A DNA stretch of 64,000 nucleotides from Strigamia acuminata (taxonomy: Eukaryota > Arthropoda > Chilopoda > Geophilomorpha > Linotaeniidae). Of this stretch, positions 20,081 through 30,900 are shown one piece after another. Each line of letters opens with the position of its first letter. Positions within the stretch are counted from its first letter, which is position 1. The position numbers and the translations under genes were made by a program. Where the stretch lies: contig OX442314.1 in assembly GCA_949358305.1 (NCBI GenBank), positions 1-64,000 of the forward strand, written 5' to 3'. The notes below the pieces were generated by a model that ran no database searches, was not told the origin of the DNA, and saw only the letters and a list, made by a program, of their open reading frames with translations.

Positions 20081-21131
20081 TCGATCCACCGAGCTCATTC
20101 GCACGCCGAAATAGCAACCCAAAACGATTATTAGTTCTGCAGGCACTTTTCATTGGTTTTGCGGTATACTGTTGGTGTGATTCATTAAGTTGGTGGTCTA
20201 ATCGATCCACCGAGCACATTCGCACGCCGAAAAAGCAACCCAAAACGATTATTAGTTCTGCAGGCACTTTTCATTGGTTTTGCGGTATACTGTTGGTGTG
20301 ATTCATTAAGTTGGTGGTCTAATCGATCCACCGAGCTCATTCGCACGCCGAAATAGCAACCCAAAACGATTATTAGTTCTGCAGGCACTTTTCATTGGTT
20401 TTGCGGTATACTGTTGGTGTGATTCATTAAGTTGGTGGTCTAATCGATCCACCGAGCTCATTCGCACGCCGAAATAGCAACCCAAAACGATTATTAGTTC
20501 TGCAGGCACTTTTCATTGGTTTTGCGGTATACTGTTGGTGTGATTCATTAAGTTGGTGGTCTAATCGATCCACCGAGCTCATTCGCACGCCGAAATAGCA
20601 ACCCAAAACGATTATTAGTTCTGCAGGCACTTTTCATTGGTTTTGCGGTATACTGTTGGTGTGATTCATTAAGTTGGTGGTCTAATCGATCCACCGAGCT
20701 CATTCGCACGCCGAAATAGCAACCCAAAACGATTATTAGTTCTGCAGGCACTTTTCATTGGTTTTGCGGTATACTGTTGGTGTGATTCATTAAGTTGGTG
20801 GTCTAATCGATCCACCGAGCTCATTCGCACGCCGAAATAGCAACCCAAAACGATTATTAGTTCTGCAGGCACTTTTCATTGGTTTTGCGGTATACTGTTG
20901 GTGTGATTCATTAAGTTGGTGGTCTAATCGATCCACCGAGCTCATTCGCACGCCGAAATAGCAACCCAAAACGATTATTAGTTCTGCAGGCACTTTTCAT
21001 TGGTTTTGCGGTATACTGTTGGTGCGATTCATTAAGTTGGTGGTCTAATCGATCCACCGAGCTCATTCGCACGCCGAAATAGCAACCCAAAACGATTATT
21101 AGTTCTGCAGGCACTTTTCATTGGTTTTGCT
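20081..21131. repeat. 121-base satellite, about 8.7 copies
   Basis: Units begin with TCGATCCACCGAGC at 20081, 20202, 20323, 20444, 20565, 20686, 20807, 20928 and 21049; the last is truncated near 21131. Copies are nearly identical; the first step has a variant with GAGCACATT and GAAAAAGC. Each unit contains TTCGCACGCCGAAATAGC, CTGCAGGC (PstI) and ATCGAT (ClaI). Repeated minus-strand ORFs of 67 codons merely follow the repeat and are not genes. Confidence 0.95.
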
Positions 21132-21509
21132 GTATAATGGGAATTATTCCCAAAGAAATTTCCTACAAATCTCTGTCTGACAGTTTCATTAGAAGCAAAA
21201 CTAGTGTGTTTTGAAATGCTTTTTTCATTTGATTTTGTGCCAATTTCATAATAATAATAATAAAATGTCATTTTAAAACACATTTCTTCCTTAAATTCCC
21301 ACAAAAACAAACGAAAATTGCATTTTTAATCACAATTTGCCGATAAATTGTGTTAAAATCAATATTTTAACACAATTTTTGCACTAAATCGCATCTACAA
21401 TTGACACAAACACATCCAAAATTGACAAAATTGACAAAAAGAATAAAAGAAAAACGGGTGACTGCACCAAACATCATCCAAAATAAATCACCCAAAAAAA
21501 CCTGCTTAC
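21132..21509. other. Intergenic DNA, no gene seen
   Basis: AT-rich, with a TAATAATAATAATAA run near 21249 and ACAATTT / AAATTGT words around 21320-21430. No supported feature. Confidence 0.45.
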
Positions 21510-21564
21510 CTTGATGTCCTGCATGGCCTTAGTGCAGACCACGACTGTCCGCAGCCAAAAACAC
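21510..21564 (-). other. Exon-like module A (minus strand)
   Basis: On the minus strand, acceptor TTTTTCTAG, then 55 bases ending GCAGGACATCAAG, then donor GTAAGCAGG. It resembles module C at 23729-23799, which ends CACAGGACATTGTAGAAG before GTAAAT. It may be an exon of a non-coding or poorly conserved transcript. There is no long ORF. Confidence 0.3.
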
Positions 21565-21671
21565 CTAGAAAAACAAAAGAAAAATAAGAAAATTGCCGAA
21601 ATACACGCAATTTCCCAACGTTCATAAAATAATTAATTTAAAAACCTTTCTGTACCCACTCCAGCCCTGGC

Positions 21672-21760
21672 AAAAATTCTTACATATTAATCTATCACTC
21701 CTCAGAACCATATGGAACCAAGAGCGAGGTCTGAGGGCCGCTTAAGACGAAAAACACCTG
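21672..21760 (-). other. Exon-like module B (minus strand)
   Basis: Minus-strand acceptor CTGTTTTTCAG followed by GTGTTTTTCGTCTT, the same GTGTTTTT opening as module A, and ending at a weak donor ATGTAAGAAT. Further CTAG/TATAG acceptor-like and GTGAGT donor-like sites occur near 22027-22074 and 22150-22198. Low certainty. Confidence 0.2.
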
Positions 21761-22273
21761 AAAAACAGAGAAAGGAAATTAAAAATGGTGCAAAAATCGT
21801 GCAAAAATCATACAAAAAAGCATTAATGCAAAATGCAAATAAAATTCGAATTATTAAACAAACCTACCTTGCCTGAATAAAAAAAAACAAAAAAAAAAAA
21901 AAACAACCACTGGCTACTGATTTCGCGGCGATAGCCGCGATATCGATAAAACAAAAGAAAAACAAAAACAAAAGAAATGCATTAAACAAACTTTAAACCA
22001 AACCAACCTTCCTTAATTCACACTCACCTTACTGTAAATATGGGGCACTCACAGGCCTAGGAGGACAAGAACCTAGAATGATAAGAAAAAAACACAAAGA
22101 ACCGATTCCTTGTCAAAAAAATAAAGAAAAAGAAAAAGAAATACTTATCGTTCACTAGAGCCTTCAACTCTGAAGACGTATCCACCCGCCATTCCTACCT
22201 ATAAAAACAACAAAAAAATAAGCCACTATCATTAAAAATTAAACAAAAAAGCCACTTCAAACATGAAATGCCA

Positions 22274-22333
<60 letters not shown>
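22274..22333. repeat. (TGCC)n microsatellite
   Basis: About 15 uninterrupted copies of CCTG/TGCC. Confidence 0.95.
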
Positions 22334-22339
22334 CTGAAA

Positions 22340-23728
22340 AAGAATTAGTAACTTAAAAATTATTATAAAAATTGTTTTATTTTAAAACAAATTAGGTTAA
22401 ACACATTAAGCTTTGCCTGTGGTTCCGTTGACGAGCCGGGAAATCCTTAAGAAACCCGAAAGACCGAATCGTTTAATTCGTTTACTCGCCACTAGATGTC
22501 AGACAAATAAGAATCCAAACATAATTTCCGAAACACACTGTTGAAAATTGGCAACAATTTCAATCATGTTGTGAATTGATTTTGTGAAAAGAAATATATT
22601 AATAAAATATTAACATCCTTGAATGTTGATTAGTAACTGTGTCTGCTTGCAGTAGAAATGTCATGGTCACTTTATCACGAATATCAATATTTACTCCACA
22701 TTTTCAAAAGCACTGTCAACACTCGGTGGCATGCAGCAAAAAAACACAAAGTTTATTGATTGTACATTGTCAAAAGCACTGCCTCCACTCGGTTGGTGGA
22801 TCTATAGTGAAATACAATTCAGACTTGATCATTAGTTCGTGCAGTGTGCTAGATATAGGTGAATCTGAAAGCTAAATACATGACTGAGTCTGACATCTGA
22901 CCTCAGATAAAAGTTCCCAGATAACTCACAATGTCACAATTGTCAACAACGTGTATCTGCAATGCTTCTGAAATTGCTGTACAGTACAGCCGCCAGAAAA
23001 AGGTCATGCATGCACCCGGAAAACGTGATTATTTGGCGAGATCATTTAAATCCCAAGTTGTCACATAAAAACAAATAAAAACTGCAACGATATATCACCG
23101 TGCGAATTAGTCAACAATAAATTGTCAATAACTGCTCCATCCAGGGGATGCATACATGTGTTCTTGGGGACAGACGTGACATCCAAATTGATTTGATGAA
23201 TCTTAATAAGTCCCTGATGGGCACTGACTGCACTGGTTTTTATCCAAATCAAAAAACTTTCCTGCAGAACAAGACACTGCCAAAACAATTTTAATTGATA
23301 AAATTAATAAAAAAAATAAATAATCAATTAATTCAAAGGTACAGTTTTATGAAATTTCAATTGGGAAAGTGTATTCACTATTCAGCGCAACAAAATCAGA
23401 GGTGACTGTTGACTGCAATTAGCGCACCAACTTGTTGAATAATAATATTTGTCCAGTTGCACGATTCAAGGCACGATTCTGAGAAGAACGCAACCACAAA
23501 CGTGATTTGCACCTTAATTGAATTGCGTCAGATTTTGCCACGCTTTCTATAGTTTCCAGATAGAGAAAAAAATTACCTACCGCATTTTCCATGCAAATAT
23601 ATCTGTCCATCAGGGCATACTGTATCATTAGATGATGGAAAATGAAACGAAAATGAATAAAAACTGAAAAAAATAGATGAAAAATGAAAAAAAACGTCAA
23701 AAACAAATTTTAAAAAAAAGCAATTTAC
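22340..23728. other. Intergenic DNA, no gene seen
   Basis: No credible ORF; the open frames are short and AT-driven. A short direct repeat, TCAAAAGCACTG followed by CACTCGGT, occurs near 22704-22727 and 22770-22795. A CCGAATCGTTTAATTCG stretch near 22464 has imperfect dyad symmetry. Confidence 0.45.
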
Positions 23729-23799
23729 CTTCTACAATGTCCTGTGTGGCTATACCGCAGTCGGGGGTCGTCCACGGGCCTTTGGTCGGTCAAAGATGC
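23729..23799 (-). other. Exon-like module C (minus strand)
   Basis: Minus-strand acceptor TTTATTTTCCAG, 71 bases ending GGACATTGTAGAAG, donor GTAAATTG. It is related to module A. A third GGGACATCGTAGATG phrase sits at the edge of the C/T tract near 23900, suggesting a duplicated exon family. Confidence 0.3.
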
Positions 23800-23911
23800 C
23801 TGGAAAATAAAAGAAAAATGAATAAAGACATCAAAAATTAAAAGAAAAAAAAAAACCGAAAACAAAAACGTCCAAATCAAATTTCAAAATATTCCGTTCA
23901 TCATCTACGAT

Positions 23912-24132
23912 GTCCCGCCCCCTCTCCCTCCCCCTCCCCGCCCCGCCCCCTCGCCCCCTCTCTCCCCTCCCCGCCCCCCCTCTCCCCCCTCCCCTCTCCC
24001 CGCCCCCCCTCTCCCCCCTCCCCGCCCCCCCTCTCCCCCCTCCCCTCCCCGCCCCCTCTCCCCCCCTCCCCTCCCCGCCCCCTCTCCCCCCCCTCCCCTC
24101 CCCGCCCCCTCTCCCCCCTCCCCCTCCCCGCC
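23912..24132. repeat. C/T-rich minisatellite, G-quadruplex prone on the minus strand
   Basis: About 220 bases almost free of A, built from CCCCGCCCCCTCTCCCC and CCCCTCCCC variants. The minus strand has many runs of four or more G separated by one to three bases, fitting G-quadruplex patterns. Open frames here (Gly/Arg/Glu or Pro/Leu) follow from composition. Confidence 0.85.
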
Positions 24133-24213
24133 AATGGCGGTGGCAATGTTGGGGCCCGTCTTGGTTGTTCTGGCCCATGTTGAACCAGCAAAAAAAAGCT
24201 GTCTTGGAAACAG

Positions 24214-24340
24214 AAATAATGAGGAAATAATGAGGAAATAATGAGGAAATAATGAGGAAATAATGAGAAAATGCCTACCCAAAGCCAAGAAATACCGTCT
24301 TGGAAACAGAAATGAGGAAATAATGAGGAAATAATAAGGG
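24214..24340. repeat. 11-base minisatellite (AATAATGAGGA), two clusters
   Basis: About five copies at 24214-24268 and about three imperfect copies at 24311-24340. The sequences between share the phrase CTTGGAAACAGAAAT, which also precedes the first cluster. Confidence 0.8.
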
Positions 24341-24639
24341 AAGGCTTTCCAAAATTGCCGTCCTGAAAACAGAAATAAATGCCTTTCCAAAGGAAATGCC
24401 TTCTTGTCCAGTTGGGCGGAATCCAGAAACAACCAAAAAGCTGTGCTTTGCCTGCAAAAATGTTAACCCTACTAAAAAAACAAATCCAGTTGGCCCGGAA
24501 ACGCTCTTCCGCAACCAACCAGCAGCGAGCAGCGGATTTGCCGCCTGTCATTTGCCCATCTCTCACCCCCAAATCCGCCGACTATATTATAAATATTAAA
24601 TGCATCCTCGGATTTGGGGACGCGCCTGGGTTGGCTGTG

Positions 24640-24770
24640 GAGCGGTTGAGTCCGGTCTAAATCTGTTCTCCATGCACGCCATTGGCTGAAAAACAGATCT
24701 AGACCGGACTTAACCGCTCCATAGCCAATGGCGTGCATGGAGAACAGATTTAGACCGGACTCAACCGCTC
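24640..24770. repeat. Perfect 48-base inverted repeat with a third internal half-copy
   Basis: 24640-24687 and 24723-24770 are exact reverse complements, starting GAGCGGTTGAGTCCGG and ending CAACCGCTC. The 35-base loop holds another related piece, AACAGATCTAGACCGGACTT. Confidence 0.95.
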
Positions 24771-24920
24771 TATAGCCAATCCGGGCCCAGGAACCGGATT
24801 TGCATGGATCGGTCGTGTTCGGTCTGGATTTGCTCTTCAGCCAACGACGTGCATGGAGGGCAGATCCAGAGCGAACACGACCGCTCCATAGCCAATCCGG
24901 GCCCAGAAACCGGATTTTCG
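24771..24920. repeat. Diverged copies of the inverted-repeat family
   Basis: TAGCCAATCCGGGCCCAG occurs at 24773 and 24890. GGTCGTGTTCGGTCTGGAT is an imperfect reverse complement of ATCCAGAGCGAACACGACC. These continue the 24640-24770 structure with lower identity. The minus-strand frame 24472-24996 is a by-product. Confidence 0.75.
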
Positions 24921-25406
24921 CGTGCAATTTTGGTCTGGGATAAACGGCATCAGGGGGCGTGCGTGTTGCTTGTAATTTTCCCAAAGAGGGCGCCACTTAC
25001 GATGGTAATGGCGCCCATGTGTTGGGGAAAATTTATTACCGTTGTTTGCACCTGGCCCAGAACACATGCATGGACAGGAGTGAATAAATGAAAAAGCATC
25101 CAAGGTTTTTGATTCTCCCCCAGAAATTGTAATAATTTGGGTCCGCCCAATGTTTGGATGCACCCAGGCGTGTATGTGTACGTGGACACAGTGTAATAAA
25201 TATGCATTTGCTTTTTGAATATTTCATATTTTTTAAATTTTATTTCCACCAAATTAAATGGCGCTTAAAAACAATTAATGGATAATGTAACAATTTTTTT
25301 TATTCATCATGTTTTAAATTTTGACGTTACAAATGACATCCTGTAAAGTCTGTTCTGGCTATTACATAATGCTTGATGTCCCAAACCATAAATTTCTCTT
25401 TTTCTC
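24921..25406. other. Intergenic DNA before the macrosatellite
   Basis: Unique, mostly AT-rich DNA. No gene is supported. Confidence 0.45.
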
Positions 25407-25518
25407 TGCTGTTTTTGCACATAAAAAGACTTTGTTTTTTGAAGAAATGTATTTTATACCAAAAAATGCTGTTTCGGTGCATTAAAAGCGTTTGTTTTTA
25501 TGAGAAAAAATATTTTAA

Positions 25519-26063
25519 GCTCTCAGTGCCCTCAGAGCCCTCAGAGCCCTCAGAGCCCTCAGAGCCCTCAGAGCCCTCAGAGCCCTCAGAGCCCTCAGAG
25601 CCCTCAGAGCCCTCAGAGCCCTCAGAGCCCTCAGAACCCTCAGAGCCCTCAGAGCCCTCAGAGCCCTCAGAGCCGTCAGAGCCCTCAGAGCCCTCAGAGC
25701 CCTCAGAGCTCTCAGAGCCCTCACACCTCTCAGAGCTTTCAGAGCCCTCAGAGCCCTCAGAGCCCTCAGAGCCCTCAGAGCCCTCAGACTCAGAGCCCTC
25801 AGAGCCCTCAGAGCCCTCAGAGCCCTCAGAGCCCTCAGACTCAGAGTCCTCAGAGCCCTCAGTCCGCTCAGAGCTTTCAGAGCCCTCAAAGCCCTCAGAG
25901 CCCTCAGACTCAGAGCCCTCAGAGCCCTCAGAGCTTTCAGACTCAGAGCCCTCAGACTCAGAGCCCTCAGACTCAGAGCCCTCAGAAGTCTCAGAGCCCT
26001 CAGAAGTCTCAGAGCCCTCAGAAGTCTCAGAGCCCTCAGAGCCCTCAGAGCCCTCAGAGCCTC
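25519..26063. repeat. First 9/15-base repeat block
   Basis: Representative block. It starts at the junction TATTTTAAGCTCTCAGTG and ends CAGAGCCTCAAAAAA. The 9-base CCCTCAGAG unit dominates; CTTTCAGAG, CTCTCAGAG and CCGTCAGAG variants are scattered. The 15-base CCCTCAGACTCAGAG form clusters towards the end of the block, followed by GAAGTCTCAGAG forms. Confidence 0.9.
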
Positions 26064-26330
26064 AAAAAACGCTGTATTTTATGCCAAAAAATGCTGTATT
26101 TTATGCCAAAAAATGCTGTATTTTATGGAAAAAAATGCTGTATTTTATGCCAAAAAATGCTGTATTTTATGCCAAAAAATGCTGTATTTTATGCCAAAAA
26201 ATGCTGTATTTTATGCCAAAAAATGCTGTATTTTATGCCAAAAAATGCTGTATTTTATGCCAAAAAATGCTGTATTTTATGCCAAAAAATGCTGTATTTT
26301 ATGCAAAAAAATGCTGTATTTTATGCCAAA
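26064..26330. repeat. First 22-base repeat block
   Basis: Twelve or so copies of a 22-base unit that begins AAAAAATGCTG and ends TATTTTATGCC. The last copies of each block carry TGCAAAAAAATG instead of TGCCAAAAAATG, and the block closes with AAAAAATACTG before the framework resumes. The unit has no stop in any forward frame. Confidence 0.9.
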
Positions 26331-26749
26331 AAATACTGTTTTTGTGCATAATAAGACTGTTTTTTAAAGAAATGTATTTTATACCAAAAAATGCTGTTTC
26401 GGTGCATTAAAAGCGTTTGTTTTTATGAGAAAAAATATTTTCTGCTTTCAAAATGCTGTTTTGGCGGATAAAAAGCGTTTGTTTTAATGAGAGAAAATAT
26501 TTTATGCCTCCAGAATGCTATTTTGATGAATAAAAAGAGTTTGTTTTTGCGAATAAATGTATTTTATGTCAAAAAATGCTGTTTTTGCACATAAAAAGAC
26601 TTTGTTTTATGAAGAAATGTATTTTATACCAAAAAATGCTGTTTCGGTGCATTAAAAACGTTTGTTTTTATGAGAAAAAATATTTTCTGCCTTCAAAATG
26701 CTGTTTTGGCGGATAAAAAGCGTTTGTTTTATGAGAAAAAATATTTTAA
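26331..26749. repeat. 61-base monomer framework
   Basis: Six to seven diverged monomers of 60-62 bases, each with (A)n-ATGCTGTTT, (G)CATAAAAAG, TTTGTTTT, ATGAGAAAAAATATTTT and TGCC-like ends. The same order of monomer variants recurs between repeat blocks across the array. Confidence 0.85.
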
Positions 26750-27903
26750 GCTCTCAGTGCCCTCAGAGCCCTCAGAGCCCTCAGAGCCCTCAGAGCCCTC
26801 AGAGCTCTCAGAGCCCTCAGAGCCCTCAGAGCCCTCAGAGCCCTCAGAGCCCTCAGAGCCCTCAGAGCCCTCAGAGCCCTCAGAGCCCTCAGAGCTTTCA
26901 GAGCCCTCAGAGCCCTCAGAGCTCTCAGAGCCCTCACACCTCTCAGAGCCTTCAGAGCCCTCAGAGCCTTCAGAGCTCTCAGTGCCCTCAGAGCCCTCAG
27001 AGCCCTCAGAGCCCTCAGAGCCCTCAGAGCCCTCAGAGTCCTCAGAGCCCTCAGAGCCCTCAGACTCAGAGCCCTCAGAGCCCTCAGAGCCCTCAGAGCC
27101 CTCAGAGCCCTCAGAGCCCTCAGAGCCCTCAGAGCCCTCAGAGCCCTCAGAGCCCTCAGACTCAGAGTCCTCAGAGCCCTCAGTCCGCTCAGAGCTTTCA
27201 GAGCCCTCAAAGCCCTCAGAGCCCTCAGACTCAGAGCCCTCAGAGCCCTCAGAGCTTTCAGACTCAGAGCCCTCAGACTCAGAGCCCTCAGACTCAGAGC
27301 CCTCAGACTCAGAGCCCTCAGACTCAGAGCCCTCAGACTCATAGCCCTCAGACTCAGAGCCCTCAGAAGTCTCAGAGCCCTCAGAAGTCTCAGAGCCCTC
27401 AGAGCCCTCAGAGCCCTCAGAGCCTCAAAAAACGCTGTATTTTATGCCAAAAAATGCTGTATTTTATGCCAAAAAATGCTGTATTTTATGGAAAAAAATG
27501 CTGTATTTTATGCAAAAAAATGCTGTATTTTATGCAAAAAAATGCTGTATTTTATGCCAAAAAAATACTGTTTTTGTGCATAATAAGACTTTGTTTTTTG
27601 AAGAAATGTATTTTATATCAAAAAATGCTGTTTCGGTGCATTAAAAGCGTTTGTTTTTATGAGAAAAAATATTTTCTGCCTTCAAAATGCTGTTTTGGCG
27701 GATAAAAAGCGTTTGTTTTAATGAGAGAAAATATTTTATGCCTCCAGAATGCTATTTTGATGAATAAAAAGAGTTTGTTTTTGCGAATAAATGTATTTTA
27801 TGTCAAAAAATGCTGTTTTTGCACATAAAAAGACTTTGTTTTTTGAAGAAATGTATTTTATACCAAAAAATGCTGTTTCGGTGCATTAAAAGCGTTTGTT
27901 TTT

Positions 27904-30900
27904 ATGAGAAAAAATATTTTCTGCCTTCAAAATGCTGTTTTGGCGGATAAAAAGCGTTTGTTTTATGAGAAAAAATATTTTAAGCTCTCAGTGCCCTCAG
28001 AGCCCTCAGAGCCCTCAGAGCCCTTAGAGCTCTCAGAGCCCTCAGAGCCCTCAGAACCCTCAGAGCCCTCAGAGCCCTCAGAGCCCTCAGACTCAGAGCC
28101 CTCAGACTCAGAGCCCTCAGACTCAGAGCCCTCAGACTCAGAGCCCTCAGACTCAGAGCCCTCAGAAGTCTCAGAGCCCTCAGAGCCCTCAGACTCAGAG
28201 CCCTCAGAGCCCTCAGAGCCCTCAGAGCCCTCAGAGCCCTCAGAGCCCTCAGAGCCCTCAGACTCAGAGTCCTCAGAGCCCTCAGTCCGCTCAGAGCTTT
28301 CAGAGCCCTCAAAGCCCTCAGAGCCCTCAGACTCAGAGCCCTCAGAGCCCTCAGAGCTTTCAGACTCAGAGTCCTCAGACTCAGAGCCCTCAGACTCAGA
28401 GCCCTCAGAAGTCTCAGAGCCCTCAGAAGTCTCAGAGCCCTCAGAAGTCTCAGAGCCCTCAGAGCCCTCAGAGCCCTCAGAGCCTCAAAAAAAGCTGTAT
28501 TTTATGCCAAAAAATGCTGTATTTTATGCCAAAAAATGCTGTATTTTATGCCAAAAAATGCTGTATTTTATGCCAAAAAATGCTGTATTTTATGCCAAAA
28601 AATGCTGTATTTTATGCCAAAAAATGCTGTATTTTATGCCAAAAAATGCTGTATTTTATGCCAAAAAATGCTGTATTTTATGCCAAAAAATGCTGTATTT
28701 TATGCAAAAAAATGCTGTATTTTATGCCAAAAAATGCTGTATTTTATGCAAAAAAATGCTGTATTTTATGCAAAAAAATGCTGTATTTTATGCAAAAAAA
28801 TGCTGTATTTTATGCCAAAAAATACTGTTTTTGTGCATAATAAGACTTTGTTTTTTGAAGAAATGTATTTTATACCAAAAAATGCTGTTTCGGTGCATTA
28901 AAAGCGTTTGTTTTTATAAGAAAAAATATTTTCTGCCTTCAAAATGCTGTTTTGGCGGATAAAAAGCGTTTGTTTTAATGAGAGAAAATATTTTATGCCT
29001 CCAGAATGCTATTTTGATGAATAAAAAGAGTTTGTTTTTGCGAATAAATGTATTTTATGTCAAAAAATGCTGTTTTTGCGCATAAAAAGACTTTGTTTTT
29101 TGAAGAAATGTATTTTATACCAAAAAATGCTGTTTCGGTGCATTAAAAGCGTTTGTTTTTATGAGAAAAAATATTTTCTGCCTTCAAAATGCTGTTTTGG
29201 CGGATAAAAAGCGGATAAAAAGTCCTCAGAGCCCTCAGAGCCCTCAGACTCAGAGCCCTCAGAGCCCTCAGAGCCCTCAGAGCCCTCAGAGCCCTCAGAG
29301 CCCTCAGAGCCCTCAGACTCAGAGTCCTCAGAGCCCTCAGTCCGCTCAGAGCTTTCAGAGCCCTCAAAGCCCTCAGAGCCCTCAGACTCAGAGCTCTCAG
29401 ACTCAGAGCCCTCAGAGCTCTCAGAGCCCTCAGACTCAGAGCCCTCAGACTCAGAGCCCTCAGACTCAGAGCCCTCAGACTCAGAGCCCTCAGACTCATA
29501 GCCCTCAGACTCAGAGCCCTCAGAAGTCTCAGAGCCCTCAGAAGTCTCAGAGCCCTCAGAAGTCTCAGAGCCCTCAGAGCCCTCAGAGCCCTCAGAGCCT
29601 CAAAAAACGCTGTATTTTATGCCAAAAAATGCTGTATTTTATGCCAAAAAATGCTGTATTTTATGCCAAAAAATGCTGTATTTTATGCCAAAAAATGCTG
29701 TATTTTATGCCAAAAAATGCTGTATTTTATGCCAAAAAATGCTGTATTTTATGCCAAAAAATGCTGTATTTTATGCCAAAAAATGCTGTATTTTATGCCA
29801 AAAAATGCTGTATTTTATGCCAAAAAATGCTGTATTTTATGCCAAAAAATGCTGTATTTTATGCAAAAAAATGCTGTATTTTATGCAAAAAAATGCTGTA
29901 TTTTATGCCAAAAAATACTGTTTTTGTGCATAATAAGACTTTGTTTTTTGAAGAAATGTATTTTATACCAAAAAATGCTGTTTCGGTGCATTAAAAGCGT
30001 TTGTTTTTATGAGAAAAAATATTTTCTGCCTTCAAAATGCTGTTTTGGCGGATAAAAAGCGTTTGTTTTAATGAGAGAAAATATTTTATGCCTCCAGAAT
30101 GCTATTTTGATAAATAAAAAGAGTTTGTTTTTGCGAATAAATGTATTTTATGTCAAAAAATGCTGTTTTTGCACATAAAAAGACTTTGTTTTTTGAAGAA
30201 ATGTATTTTATACCAAAAAATGCTGTTTCGGTGCATTAAAAGCGTTTGTTTTTATGAGAAAAAATATTTTCTGCCTTCAAAATGCTGTTTTGGCGGATAA
30301 AAAGCGGATAAAAAGTCCTCAGAGCCCTCAGAGCCCTCAGACTCAGAGCCCTCAGAGCCCTCAGAGCCCTCAGAGCCCTCAGAGCCCTCAGAGCCCTCAG
30401 AGCCCTCAGACTCAGAGTCCTCAGAGCCCTCAGTCCGCTCAGAGCTTTCAGAGCCCTTAAAGCCCTCAGAGCCCTCAGACTCAGAGCCCTCAGACTCAGA
30501 GCCCTCAGAGCCCTCAGAGCTTTCAGACTCAGAGCCCTCAGACTCAGAGCCCTCAGACTCAGAGCCCTCAGACTCAGAGCCCTCAGACTCAGAGCCCTCA
30601 GACTCAGAGCCCTCAGACTCAGAGCCCTCAGAAGTCTCAGAGCCCTCAGAAGTCTCAGAGCCCTCAGAGCCCTCAGAGCCCTCGGAGCCTCAAAAAACGC
30701 TGTATTTTATGCCAAAAAATGCTGTATTTTATGCCAAAAAATGCTGTATTTTATGCCAAAAAATGCTGTATTTTATGCCAAAAAATGCTGTATTTTATGC
30801 CAAAAAATGCTGTATTTTATGCCAAAAAATGCTGTATTTTATGCCAAAAAATGCTGTATTTTATGCCAAAAAATGCTGTATTTTATGCCAAAAAATGCTG

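Noticed and set aside
20185-21310. Series of identical 67-codon minus-strand ORFs
   Set aside because: They recur every 121 bases with the satellite and shift frame between units because 121 is not a multiple of three. By-product of the repeat.
23831-24572. Gly/Arg/Glu-rich minus-strand and Pro/Leu-rich plus-strand frames
   Set aside because: They are driven by the C/T minisatellite; three minus-strand frames are open at once. No domain.
24472-24996. 174-codon minus-strand frame
   Set aside because: It spans the inverted-repeat family, and its internal protein repeats mirror the DNA repeats. No conserved domain seen.
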